The notes beneath the pieces are model-generated. The model searched no databases and was not told the DNA's origin. It saw nothing but the letters and a program-made list of their open reading frames with translations. From positions 1,426,501-1,490,500 of the forward strand of contig JAXDDX010000056.1 in assembly GCA_034670405.1 (NCBI GenBank): 64,000 nucleotides of DNA, written 5' to 3'. The stretch is from Hoplostethus atlanticus. Its lineage: Eukaryota > Chordata > Actinopteri > Trachichthyiformes > Trachichthyidae. This document shows, piece by piece, positions 12,259 through 24,359 of this stretch (its first letter is position 1; the number at the start of each line of letters is the position of its first letter). Made by a program: the position numbers and the translations under genes.

Positions 12259-14059
12259 CTCTGTTGTCTCTCTCTATTATTGTGTGGTTTGATGCTTACA
12301 CTTTGCTGCTCTCCTTGCAGCATTGTGCATGCTAGAAGCTTCCGGTTCCCATAATGAGGCCAGAGGTTGTTAAACGGAGAGATGTGTGGTATTCCGGAAG
12401 AGGAGGATGAAAGGGTAGAGAGGCAAAAGACGTGGATGAGGGAAAATAAGAGTTGAAAATAAGAGTTCATTGCATGTACAAGATCCACCGGCTTGATGAC
12501 AGAAAAGGCAGTAGCCATTGTGTTAGCACAAACCTACAGTTCAAAGGTCACTAAATCCTATTAGTTTCCCCGTCCAGAATGTGACATATGGGGCAGGCTT
12601 GCATTTCATCACTAGTGCTATCCACATCCCCATGGATTGTTGGAAAGTAAAGCCACAAAACAACATTGCACATGGACAGTATAGCTTGCATACCCGTATT
12701 TCAGAGCTCCATCCACAGGTAACCTCCTTTCATCCCTCCTTTCAGTCTCTGTTCCCGTCTTTCTGTGCTCAGAGGCGTGTGGAAAGGTAGTTTGCATAAT
12801 CCAGTTGCATCCATGTGCAGTGAGGGCGATACAGGGGAGTAAACAGGATTCCCTCTGGCTGCTACCTTCACCTGCTAGAGATGGACTTGAAAACCAAAGC
12901 CGCATTGGATAGTTAGCTTGTTTGTTCATTCATTTATTCACTTATGAAATTACTCTTTCGTTGTCTCATTCTCATGTTGGTTACACAAGAAAAATACTCA
13001 ACCTCGTCGCAATCAATAAATCTTTCCAGCATACTGGTTTCTCTTCCTGTCTATTGTACACCTTCTATTTTTTCCCCCCATCAGTTTTTAATTTATTTAC
13101 ACCATAGCGAGCTCTTTCCTCTCCTCCAGCTGACCACTTTTTAGATATACCCACCTCCAACAACAGGCCATCAACAGCACCCAGAGGACTTCAACATGCA
13201 ATATTGAAGCTTTTCCATTAGTGCTGAATTGTTTGGACCATGAAGGGTGCAACAGGAAACAAACACGAGCCATCACTTCCACAGAAAGGAAAAATTGTCA
13301 GAGAGGGGAGAGGAGATGGGAGCTAGAAGAAGATAGAACAAAGTTAAATAAAACAGGAGACAATAGAATGGAACATGAGAGTATCAACATTTGTTGCTTT
13401 CCCTCCAGTGAACTCCTCCTTGCTGCTCCCCGGGCCCCGACAGACTACTGGCTGGCAGGACGTTTTATTAAACTTCAACATAATATAACTTAAACTGGTC
13501 CTGACTGTCGCTCTCCACGCCTAACCGTTAGCATGCACAGGGAAAGCACACAATATACCATATATATATCACATTGCACACCAGAGATAGATTATTAGCC
13601 CGTGTTTACCACATAAACATCCGTGGGTGGATTCATCTTTCCGGAGGGGTGTTTTAAATTCATTAGGCCTGCTACGACAAAACAATCCATACTGACAGAG
13701 AGAGAGAGAGAGAGGTGTGATTCCTATGAGTGAATTTGAGTGGGTTTGGTTACAGCTATGTAACAGAAATAGCAATTCACTACAACAAAAGCAGAGACCA
13801 TTTAGTGAATAAAGCAAGCTAATGAACTTTGAACGTGACTGTGTTATTGACAGTTAAAGACTGTGTGTGTGTTTGGCGTGTAGGTGTGTGTATTGTGCAC
13901 GTGTACAATGTGCTGAGCATGTTGGCTTGTGTGTAAGTTCACCAGTTTTCTGTTTCCATTAGAAATGAACAGGACTCTTCTCATTAGTGCAGCGGTTTTC
14001 AGCCTCCAGGTACTTCATAACATCGATTTACCATTAATTCTGTGGTTTAATGTTCTCTT

Positions 14060-14062
<3 letters not shown>

Positions 14063-14092
<30 letters not shown>
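14063..14092. repeat. (CA)n microsatellite
   Basis: 30 bp of CA repeats, with a second CA run about 125 bp downstream. Confidence 0.95.
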
Positions 14093-14095
<3 letters not shown>

Positions 14096-14213
14096 TTGTC
14101 TCTGTGCTTGATCTGGTAGCCAGCATGGATCTGATACTGAAAAAACATGTCTATGTGAGGGTATATTGATCTCACCAGTCTACTCATCCATATCTTTTTG
14201 ATTATAGGTATAT

Positions 14214-14216
<3 letters not shown>

Positions 14217-14266
<50 letters not shown>
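14217..14266. repeat. (CA)n microsatellite
   Basis: 50 bp of CA repeats. The surrounding region from 12255 to 16668 shows no recognisable gene. Confidence 0.95.
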
Positions 14267-14268
<2 letters not shown>

Positions 14269-16667
14269 CTCCTCAGTAATCATACCTCTCACTGCCCCGA
14301 GGAGGAGACCCTATCTCAGCAGGTGACAGCTATCAATCCACCTCCAAGGTCGATACAGCGATAGAACAAAACTCCTTTCATCTTTCCCCTGAATTTCTTC
14401 CCGTCTCGCTTTTCTCTCTCCCGCCCTTCACCGCATCCCCTTTCTCACACTCTCTCTTTTGTGTCTGGAGAATTCTCCAAGCGCTAACACGCTCGTCTGA
14501 GAGGAGTCTTCAAGCTCTTTTTTACAGTCGCACAAACACATCAGAACAGCTTTGTCTTTCTCTCTCCCGCCCCTTTCTTCCTCCCAATCGCCTTTTACTC
14601 ACATAGACTGGTGTAGATGTACTAAAACACACTTCTGGGTGAGGGAGCACATCAACAGCAGGAGATGGACCAAAGCCTGAGAGACCGAGTTACTTTGGTA
14701 CCGTGCTCCCCGGTACAAATTTTGAGTACAACTCTGCAGAGAAGCCACTTCTCTGACTGTGAGTGCTTGTTGAGTGTTTTGGCTTCATGCACAGACAATC
14801 AAACAAATCCACTTTCAGCTGGGGCTTAGTAGTAGTCTATTTATGGTTTGCTGATTGGAGAACAAGCTTTACCTTTACAGGGGAAAATACTCATTTTACT
14901 CAAGTATTCCTCTGGTCTGGAAGAACAATTCTCACTGAAATTGTAAGTATTCCTCAATCAGGGCCTCATATACCCCCATAGAGGCTTCGTATTACCCTTT
15001 AACCCGGATAGACACAATGGCTGTCTATGGCTATGGCTTCTGTCTCTGTCTATCTTTTCTCAACCTTTTCTCCATCCCTCCATCCATTTCTCCACCTCTC
15101 AGGACGAGGTCACTATCAGAGTGTTTCCTTCCTCTCTCTGGTTCTCGGGGGAACCTACTCTGCTCCGCTCCCCATCACCTCATCATCATCCATCTGGGAG
15201 GCAGGATAAGCACTGCATGGGACATTAGGCCCATTACCCAATCACGACAGGCTACCAGCCCCGGCCCACCGACTCTTCCTTGCTTTCACGCCGTGCTCCA
15301 ATTTACTGGAAAGGACACTCTGCTTAACGCGAGTTGCTAGAGAGTGCCTGGCTTTATCAATCTTTCAGTGGGCCCTCAGACACCATTAAACTTAAGTTGT
15401 AAATATCTTCAACTCAGCAGTGTTCTTCACTTCTTGATCATATGATTGTTGAGTCATCGGCAAAGTTAAATTTATACAGTAAATATCATTATCCCTGTAA
15501 CAGTGAACCTTCGCTGTTGATTTACACCCACTTCAATGCACCCTATGTATGTGAGATGTGTTGATATCCCATTGTTCTGAAATGATTCGGCGTGGTACTT
15601 TCTTGCACACACTCAAAGGAAAAGAGGGTTCATCATTTGTGTATATTTATTTAATTTATTTACTTTTAGATCTTATTAATACAGGAGGGTGGACAAAATA
15701 AAGGAAAAAGAAGCATTAAGATTGAGAGACTTTTTCTGATGTATTTATGGTTCTTCTCATGCCTAAGGGGCAGGTTCAGTGCTTTTATTTTGAAAAAGAA
15801 AAACAAATGGGTAGTTAGTAGTTCGTTCTCCATTATTTTTCTTTACTGAGACAAGTTGGAGATCACTCTAGCATATCTGGGTACATTGGTCATCATTTCC
15901 AATGGACTAATGTACATACTCAGAATGATTATGTGGCCCCTAAAATCAAAGACAGTGCATTTCTGTCACCCACCATTTCAGAATGTGCCATAACGTCTGA
16001 ATTGGTTTCATCATTGAGAAGGACGTCGTTATCATGCTGTTCAAACCACTTAACCACTTGTACCTTTTCCAAAGGCACATAGTCATCCAGGGTGACACCA
16101 TAACAGTCAAGAATGAAACGGACCAGGTGAAGAGATGAGGTGAAGCTCATCACGAAGAATCATTACACTAGTAATCAACACTTAACTCAACACCTCATTC
16201 GCTAAAAGAGAACACCAGTACAGAATAACTTACCATGCACATTCTGCACTCAGAAAGCTTAAGAAAATATCATTATTTTATGAGAAAAGTAGCTTACTTC
16301 AAATATATGATAACTTTTGTAAATGTTTTGGCATCCATTATTTAAAAGCATAGCAAAGCATCTCATTGATCGAATTTTAAAGCCTTTTACTATTCATCTT
16401 TAACCATGATGAATAATTCTGTGACTGAGAGTGTGTTGAAGAGTATGCGTGTGTATGTGCATGCTTTCCTGCGCATGTGCGTGTGTGTGTGTTGCTCTTT
16501 GACAGTGTAGCCTGGATCCAGTGGGGATTTAGTGGTTTTGATCCCCAGTGTGATGACCATCGGGCCTCAAACCCCCAACTACTCATAGAGTTATCTCCTG
16601 CTAAAGGAGCTTACAGAGCCACTGTCGACCCCTGGGGGTACCCCAGATGTACAGTGTACAGTAGGCT

Positions 16668-16668
<1 letters not shown>

Positions 16669-16721
<53 letters not shown>
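16669..16721. repeat. (CA)n microsatellite
   Basis: 53 bp of CA repeats following a GC-richer stretch (16500-16650) that I could not classify. Confidence 0.95.
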
Positions 16722-16724
<3 letters not shown>

Positions 16725-17013
16725 CTGATGTCAATGACACAATTGCTTGCAATTATGGGTTGTGATACCATCAGCTTCTACAACAAAAATAGCCCATTAT
16801 GTGTAAAGCAAGAACTACCGCAACAACACCGTTAGTGAGCAAAATGCATAAGGCCTAAAATCAGTTCATCAGTGATGAGTAGTATTTGCGGGAAAAAATA
16901 CCATCTCAATTTCTGTTCCTGACAACACTGCATGGCATGGGGTACCAAGGGAAATCTACAGAACTTCAGTCTATCCCCAATAAATGCTGAATCTTATGGA
17001 GATACAATGTATT

Positions 17014-17640
17014 TCAACTGTTACAACCCCCCACAGCCCAACCCCCTCCCACCTCCTATTTAATATTATATATATATATATTTAATACATGGCAGCTTTC
17101 CGACGGATGATCCCGGACTGACATTTGTCCCAATTTAAATGCTGAACTGAAATGAAGCTTAGCGTGCGTTCAATCAGGAAGTCCACCTGGCTCATATTTA
17201 CTGTACTGCTACTCCAGGTATTCTCACAGCCATCGACCTCGCTTGTTATTCAATCAGCCCCTTAAGCAAGGACACTCCTTTTCCTCCCTCTAGGGGAGCC
17301 AATTACAAACTCCCACATCCCTATATAGATACCTGCCCCATCCGTCATTTCAGGCTGCACACCACCGCCTCCCCACCACCACCAGTGCCAGGCTCCAGTT
17401 GGTCGTCAGTGGATCCATTCTGCCCAATGGAAGAGCAGTCTACAGGGGGGAGTTTCCCGCTCATCCAAGATTCACCGGGTTCTCCTTTAACCCTTGAAGA
17501 TTGATTTCAACTGGAGCCACCGCCAATGTTCACCTGATTCATTACCCATTAAAGCTTGTATTCAAACTTACAAATCTAGTCTCTCCTGATTTGAACTGGG
17601 TAATGCCTTATTGCATTACCCCAAGGCACCCACTGTGTAC
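17014..17640 (+). mobile_element. Possible solo LTR (retrotransposon)
   Basis: The stretch begins TGTTACAACCCCCC, as many Ty3/gypsy-type LTRs do. It contains a TATA-like box (CTATATAGATA near 17321) and, about 230 bp later, a polyadenylation-like ATTAAA near 17549. This is the promoter-then-poly(A)-signal order of an LTR. The GC-rich, non-AT-like composition between these differs from the flanks. The 3' end is uncertain: an inverted GGGTAATGC/GCATTACCC pair lies at 17599-17623, and I could not find a convincing 4-6 bp target duplication. No internal retroelement coding region is nearby. Confidence 0.35.
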
Positions 17641-18054
17641 TGATCCCAATTCAGCTTTTCTAGTATGTTAAATAAGTGGTAAGCCCAGGCAAGGATCTGA
17701 GATGATGCAATGCATTTGGATAAATTGAAACAGTTAAAAATGTGACTCAGTTAATAAAGTATCTGATAATCCTAAAACCCTGGACAGTTATCCACTTAAA
17801 AGATGATTCTTGTTTTATTTATATTCATCTTTGGCCAGAGAGTCATGTACTAACCAGCCAGTTCTTTAGCAATGTATCCAGCCACTAGCACTAAATGAAG
17901 GGCAGCCGTAGGAGCGTCCACAACACATCTCACCATTTTGATTAATTTACTAGCAGTGGTTTCATTAATTACCTTTCTCTTTGTTTTGTAAAATGGGAGT
18001 AGACATCTACTACTGTCATTATGAAAAGTGCACTATACTTCTGCCGTGTACTAT

Positions 18055-18090
18055 AACTGTCATCCTCCTCCTCCTCTTCCTCCTCCTCCT
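18055..18090. repeat. CTC/TCC-rich trinucleotide-like tract
   Basis: Short imperfect (TCC)n tract. It reads as a poly-Glu run in a minus-strand chance ORF. Confidence 0.8.
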
Positions 18091-18262
18091 TCTCCGACAA
18101 TGACTCAACCAGTAGGTATTGATATGAGCTTCTAAGACATACTATGAGAGTGTGAGGAGATGAGAACACGTGGGATGGTTTTAGATTCAACATAAGCTGT
18201 TCATGACTGTTTTCGCTGAGTCTTCACTACCACCCTAGCGAGGTGAGAGCCAAGGAGTAAGA

Positions 18263-18266
<4 letters not shown>

Positions 18267-18303
<37 letters not shown>
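18267..18303. repeat. (GA)n microsatellite
   Basis: About 37 bp of GA repeats. A second GA run follows at 18448-18477, and a short (CTG)n run lies at 18360-18375. Confidence 0.95.
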
Positions 18304-18309
<6 letters not shown>

Positions 18310-18438
18310 AGAGAGAGACGAGCAGAGCAGAGAGCGGAGATGACTCTCTTACATAACGTCTGCTGCTGCTGCTGCATGACACATTTGGTCACGCTCCGAA
18401 ATCACTACGCTTCAGTCCACCACCAAGAGGTGTGTGTA

Positions 18439-18447
<9 letters not shown>

Positions 18448-18477
<30 letters not shown>
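18448..18477. repeat. (GA)n microsatellite
   Basis: About 30 bp of GA repeats preceded directly by GT repeats, giving a compound microsatellite. Confidence 0.95.
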
Positions 18478-18480
<3 letters not shown>

Positions 18481-20842
18481 GAGGGTGGTCTGCAGTCCTC
18501 CCTTTGGGTGGGTGAGGAGGGTTGTTATTGATTGCGCAGCTGTCGCTTTTAATTATGTCTCCATCCAATCAATGCAAAAGGAGGCAGGAGCCAAAGGGAC
18601 ATTTCGACACTCTGATTACTCATGTCTCCTTTGTGGCTGGACCATCCTTTGCTTTAATTTTGAAGTCAGGTTGCTCCCATCTGCATCATTTTATGTCAGA
18701 CATTTCACCCATCGTGAACATATGGTTTACTTAATTTGGGGATGCACAATGGCGCAAGTGAAAGAAACCCAGAGGATTTTCAAATACTGTTAGCTCTTAG
18801 CTCAGTCCATGTTTAGTTTTTAGTTTTTGTTTGCTTTTCTGTTGCTTTGATTTTTGTATCCACACATCAACTCCGGTCCCTGGGTCACCGATCTTCTTCA
18901 GTTTTGACAAGTACATTTACAACCAAGCAGCCTTGATTGTTGTTTTTTTTCCTTGCCCAATGTTTAGACCTGGGACTGAACAAGTCTCACTGTGCAGATA
19001 ACTATGTGGGGCACTGGGTGATGCTTCATGTAAATGTAAATGTTATGGTGTGTGTGTGTGTGTGTGTGTGTGAGTGTGTTTGTGTGTGTATTGAACACCC
19101 CACCCCATTTACTACAGCCATTGTAGTCTTAAGGCTTGTAAAATCGTTGCCTGCTATTTCAGCACACTGCATACTGTAGTTGTGGAAATCCATTAGCGCC
19201 TGCATCAACAGCATCTAGGTTTCTAGAGAGGAGAATGAGTGCTTGATTTACACATGTAGATACTGTGTCCGCTGAGTGGCAAAATGGAATTTACCCCTGC
19301 AAGCTAAAACAAATTTAAAGGACGACTCCACAATGGCTGTGTTTGCACCGGTGACTGCCAGTGTTTATCCTATTAAATTGGAATGGTGTGCTAAACCAAT
19401 TGTGCCCCTCCTGTGGATAATAAAGCCTGGAACTGGTGAAGTGACCACTGTTGAATTAAGCAGGCAGCAATCAAGGTGGTGCCGGGCCTGGAATAACAAT
19501 GGAAACAGTACAACACACTACAGTCAAGATTAATGGCATCTCCTGTCAATTTGTTCCAGGTCAAGAAATAATACTAGAAATCCTCCATACTCAAAAATAG
19601 TGTTTTCATTCTCTCTCTCTCTCTCATTTTACCTGCCTCTCTCTATTTCTCTCCTTCTCTCCTGGCCACTTTCTCTCTCCCTCTCCCTCCCTGTGAATGA
19701 TTGTGGTGTAGGGGTAGCCGAGTCTGAAATACATAATTGGATCCCTGAATTCTTTATGGGAACAAAATTCTCATCTGCCTCGCTGCATTTTGACATTACC
19801 TCTAAAGGATTCTAAAAGCTTTTGTATCCTCACTTTTTAATTTTAAAACTGAATTTGAAACTTTTTTTTAAGTTTAAAACTTCAAAATCGGCTGTTTTCA
19901 TGACATCCCAAGTGGTTTCATTACCTGTTCTGGTGGTATACATTTGCAGTCCCTTTCATCACTCGAGGCAATTTGCAATTAGCTGAATCATGCCTGAGTG
20001 TGCATCAAGAAACATCATTTGTCTAACAAGTCCTGTGACATGATCTTTGTACAAAGCAGTTTTATTTGACCGTGGTATAATTAAACTTCTCTCCTACAGG
20101 TGAAAGATGATTGTGCAATCCAGCCACAGATGTAAGAGCCTATTGGCAGGTGGAAGGATGGAATAACTATCCTGTCAACCATACAATTGAAGCGCTGGGA
20201 GGTAGCATCAAAATCTTTTCCATTTTCCTTCCTTCCATTCTCCTTTCCTTCCTTTTCCAAAATGCTCGCGAGGGATCTGAGGAGAGCCATTTTGTTGGCT
20301 GGGATCACACCAGGACGATCGCGGCTTACTGACCCTCATCCGTTTCCATGGGGACGGAAAAGCCATTTCTGCCATTATTGAGATTAGAGTCTTATCTGCT
20401 TTTGTTCTATTTTGAAATAGCGTGAGCAGACTATCTGGAGGCCTACTGCTGCTACTCCAACAGCGATTATCACAGCCACCACATCTAATGCACTAATCAC
20501 TATTCCAGTACTATGTGGTATCTACCTCTGATATCAGTCCCTATCGTGTGCCGCCAGAACATATAATCTACTGTAGCATCACAATAGTTCCACGTAGTCT
20601 CTTGAGATACTCAGCTGTGTACCAATTAAAGCTAAACTGACCATCATGCTGTGGTCACGCACTGATTTTAGTCCTTCTGGAAAAGTATGACAACTAAAAC
20701 CACAATGTTTAGTGAGCGCATTGGCCAGCAGAGTAAAGCAGTGAGAACGCCAGGCCTGGACCTCCTGGCATTGCTTTGTCTGAAATCTAGTTTGTAATGC
20801 CTAAAAAGGGGCTTTATGGCAGCTACATGGCACATTCATTAA

Positions 20843-21144
20843 AGCTGCACTTGGCAACTCTGCATGTTGGTGGCCTCAAATGGCAGCGAGAGGTTGAAAA
20901 AAATGGAACTTCAATGCCCAGAAATCATGTAACGTGCACACAGCACAACTTGGCCAGTCTGTGGTCGCTTCATACTAAAGGACACTAAAAGGACAGGGAG
21001 AGGCTTTTGACACAACCCTTGCCTGCTGCTGTTCAGGAGGCAGTTTGTATGTCGATTCGACTTCACTTGTGGGCGGAGAAGTGTACAAACCCCGACACTA
21101 GAATCAGGGTATATTTTTACATACAAATTGTGCCTAGTGCAGCT
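20843..21144. mobile_element. TTAA-flanked MITE (piggyBac/Kolobok-type)
   Basis: The ends are inverted repeats: left AGCTGCACTTGGCA and right, read in reverse, AGCTGCACTAGGCA. TTAA lies immediately outside both ends (20839-20842 and 21145-21148). TTAA duplication is used by piggyBac and Kolobok transposons. The 302-bp element has no transposase and must have been moved by an enzyme supplied from elsewhere. Confidence 0.8.
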
Positions 21145-21827
21145 TTAAAATACTGCTAATATGCTGAAGGCAGTAATCAGCTTTTCTGTGCCACTGCAGT
21201 AAAAGCGTGTGTCGCTTGTCACCTTCTCAACATGAAGAGTGAATATTTACTCCTGGCTGTTATATCTCAGTTCATTGTAATCCATTTCACGACCACACAG
21301 CCAAAAAAAAAAACTATGGAATTAAAAATGGTATAGCCTTGAAAACGGGTGTGTGGCCAGCCATACTCACTGCCCCCCTTCTGATACTGCTCATCTCAGT
21401 AAAGCAGCTTCTAATGACCTCCCCTTCACTCTCACTCTGCTTTCGTTCCCTTACTTTGTAGACCGAGCTCTCACCATCTCCCGGGGGACCGAGGCGAGAG
21501 TCTGCGTGCTCAGTGTGATGATCAGTGAGACTTGGAGAGATCCTGACAGCCAATCATCTGTCTCCTACTGGCGTCTTGCTTGGCTTCACATTTCAGGAAG
21601 GTGCCATTTCTTTTATTCTTGCCCAGAGAGCCATTTCAGGTTGGAAGAGACTGGTGTTTTTTCTTAGTCCTGACATGCTGGGTAAAGTGATTCCGATCGA
21701 TCTGCAGTCTGTTTATTATGGAGAACATCCATATGGATGGTTGGAAACAAAGCTCTACAAGTTTTCAAGTGTACATTTTTTCAAAATCAACATGGATTAG
21801 TTACAGAGGAAGGAAGCACATATTGTC

Positions 21828-21828
<1 letters not shown>

Positions 21829-21873
<45 letters not shown>

Positions 21874-21930
21874 ATATATATATACCCTCTCTCTCTCGTT
21901 CCCTCTGTCTCTCTCTCTCCGTCTCTCTTC
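21829..21930. repeat. Compound (TC)n / (TA)n low-complexity tract
   Basis: TC repeats interrupted by a short TATATA stretch and followed by more CTCTC-rich sequence. ORFs in both directions are repeat artefacts. Confidence 0.9.
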
Positions 21931-22718
21931 CCTCTTCCACCAACCACAGCGCAAAGGAAAGTTTCCCATTAAAAATGTTCCCGGATCCGGCTCTGTTAGT
22001 GTGGAGAAAATACATTAGGGGAGTTAATGTGATTTTGGCTGAGCAGATTAGAAATGTCTTTCATGGTCACATTCCAATATTAGTCCCGAGCTAAGCCTCA
22101 ATACGTGTTTCTTTTGTGCTTAACCTCATAATGTCAAGAGACCCATACTCACTTCTGGCATGGATATTCTCTCCACTGCCAGTGAAGTTAGCTGCACCAG
22201 TCATCTAAAGCTGTTTGGAAAAGGGTGGGGTTAGGGAAATAGCGCGGGGCATTGAGGGGCACGAGTGTGAAAATGGACATTTGATAGACGATGTGAGCAG
22301 CGGATGTATGGAATGGCCGATGAAACGGCGGCACCTCCCAGAGAATATTACAAACTTGAACACTCCCTGCAAAAAGCACATGACGCAAACACCCAGACAC
22401 AAGTGACGCAATATCATCCGGGAGCCAACATGTAGACGTACACACACACACACACACAGCAGAGCAGAAGGACTCGCTGATCATCTGTCCAAACAGACTG
22501 AGTCCTGGCTGTCAGCCGGAGTCAAATCCTCTGAGTCAACACAAGCAGTGACTGATCCACATTCAATATAAATGACCTCTGCTGTCTCTGCGTCTCACGG
22601 GGGGGAGGAGGGGAGGGTGCAAACGCCTCAATCACACTGAACTCCCTCCTCACTCAATCTAACGGGGATTAAGCAACCAAATCAATTAGAAGCTGAAGCT
22701 GAGAAGCAAAAGTCTCAT

Positions 22719-22720
<2 letters not shown>

Positions 22721-22757
<37 letters not shown>

Positions 22758-22776
22758 CTTGCTGTCTGTCTGTATA

Positions 22777-22825
<49 letters not shown>

Positions 22826-22890
22826 CTTGCTGGCTGTCTGTCTGTATATCATTCTCTCTCTCTCTCTCTCTCTCGCTCTTTCTTTCTCTC
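22721..22890. repeat. Compound (TC)n microsatellite with a duplicated spacer
   Basis: Three TC runs are separated by two nearly identical spacers that read TTGCTTGCTG then GTCTGTCTGTATATC. The second spacer differs mainly by an extra GGCT. This looks like tandem duplication of a unit of TC run plus spacer. Confidence 0.9.
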
Positions 22891-23402
22891 ACTGCAATGT
22901 CAAAGCAGCAAAAGGTGCTTAAGTACAGTACCTGCAGTATCAGTGGTCATTGGCTTGGCATGTACTAATTACAATTGGCCTAATAATTGGATAATTGGAG
23001 CCACTTTTGCTAGAGAGCTAGTCTCACAATCACAGATCCAAAGGGTTGTTTAGTTCTATTTAAAGAAACACATTCAAATACTATTCAGGCAGCATGGCAG
23101 AGACTCAACACTAGGAGTTCAAGTGGGGCTCAACTCTCCCTCCCGTAGAGTGTACCCCCTGACTTTTCTCCCGCTGTCTGTCCTGTTTCCCTCTGTGAAT
23201 CCCTCTCTTTCTCCCTCGACTAAATCGCTCTCTGTATGCAGAGCCTCTTTTTGTCTTTCCCCACACCTTTCTTCCTTCCTCCCTCATCCACTGCCTCTCT
23301 CCGGCCCTAGGAAGAATACAGAAGTTCTGAGGGGTACAAGTGTGCTCCGACTGCAGGATGAGACGACCTGTTGCTGAGCGAATCCTCCGTTTCCTCTCTC
23401 CC

Positions 23403-23407
<5 letters not shown>

Positions 23408-23438
<31 letters not shown>
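23408..23438. repeat. (CT)n microsatellite
   Basis: 31 bp of CT repeats within a longer pyrimidine-rich region (23140-23460). Confidence 0.95.
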
Positions 23439-23443
<5 letters not shown>

Positions 23444-23924
23444 CTCCTAGTCCAAGGGAATCAAAGGAGATCAGCTCCCTCACAGCGCTGTCTTACAGGG
23501 GTTTGACTACAGAGAGAGGAGAGTGAGGAAGTGAGAGAGAGGAGGGAAGTATAACTAATCTGATAGGAGTGACTCAGAGGGCAAGAGGGAGAACAGTCAA
23601 CATCGGATGATCACCGTCCACTTCTCTGCTGTTTCACATCTGATTTGAGGGTTACGGTATTGCAAAATTGAATTCAAATGTTGGAGTGAATTTAATTTCT
23701 GGTGATTAAAAGCTATCATGAATACAAAGTAGTATTGCTTTAACTATTGTAGTATTTGTACATGCTCCATTTTGTAACTATTGCAGTATTTTTAACAGGT
23801 TCATGAATGAACTTTAATCATCACATACACATACATGCAGTGAAACTCTGTTTCTGCACACCCCTGACTAGATATATACACACAACGTATCACCCCGCAC
23901 ACATGCACATGCATTTTCAGGTCA

Positions 23925-24125
23925 GGGGGCAGAGCGCAGCTATTTGAACGGCGCGCCTGGAGCAGTTTTGGAGTTAAGTGCCTTGCTCAAGGGCACTTCA
24001 GCAGTGCTGGTGGGCACCGTAGCTGTGACACCAGTCATTTTTTCAATCACCAGCTCACGGGGATCGAACCAACGACCCTCCGGTGATGGGTCGGCCTCTC
24101 TAACCGCTAGGCCAACCCGCCGCCG
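23925..24125 (-). mobile_element. tRNA-derived SINE, minus strand
   Basis: Read on the minus strand, the element starts near 24125 with a tRNA-like head. It has an A-box-like TTGGCCTAGCGGTTAGAG and a B box GGTTCGATCCC with the expected spacing. A body follows containing CAGCACTGCTGAAGTGCCC and TTGAGCAAGGCACTTAAC, a core shared by several fish SINEs. The body runs to about 23925. A decayed copy of the same core is seen at 56825-56950. The SINE family was not named with certainty. Confidence 0.75.
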
Positions 24126-24359
24126 TTATTTGGAGATATATTGTGGTCGCTGTGGTTTCGTATGTGTTTTGTTATTTAATTTGTCTGTCCACCAATATAT
24201 CTGATAGCTGTTCGAGACAGAGTCATGAAACAAAAACAAATCCAAACAATGTTCATTACCATACCCCAATTGACCTGAAGGAGGCAGTATGAATAAAGAC
24301 CACTCCACGCACCTTGTAGTTATGAGACTTTGTGTACAGTTAACCTATCTTTCTAGTAG

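Noticed and set aside
12015-12518. 167-residue minus-strand ORF
   Set aside because: It spans a TC microsatellite and has no recognisable domain; its flanks look non-coding.
24050-24125. Possible genuine tRNA gene on the minus strand
   Set aside because: The A and B boxes are present, but the arms do not form a proper cloverleaf and a SINE body follows directly.
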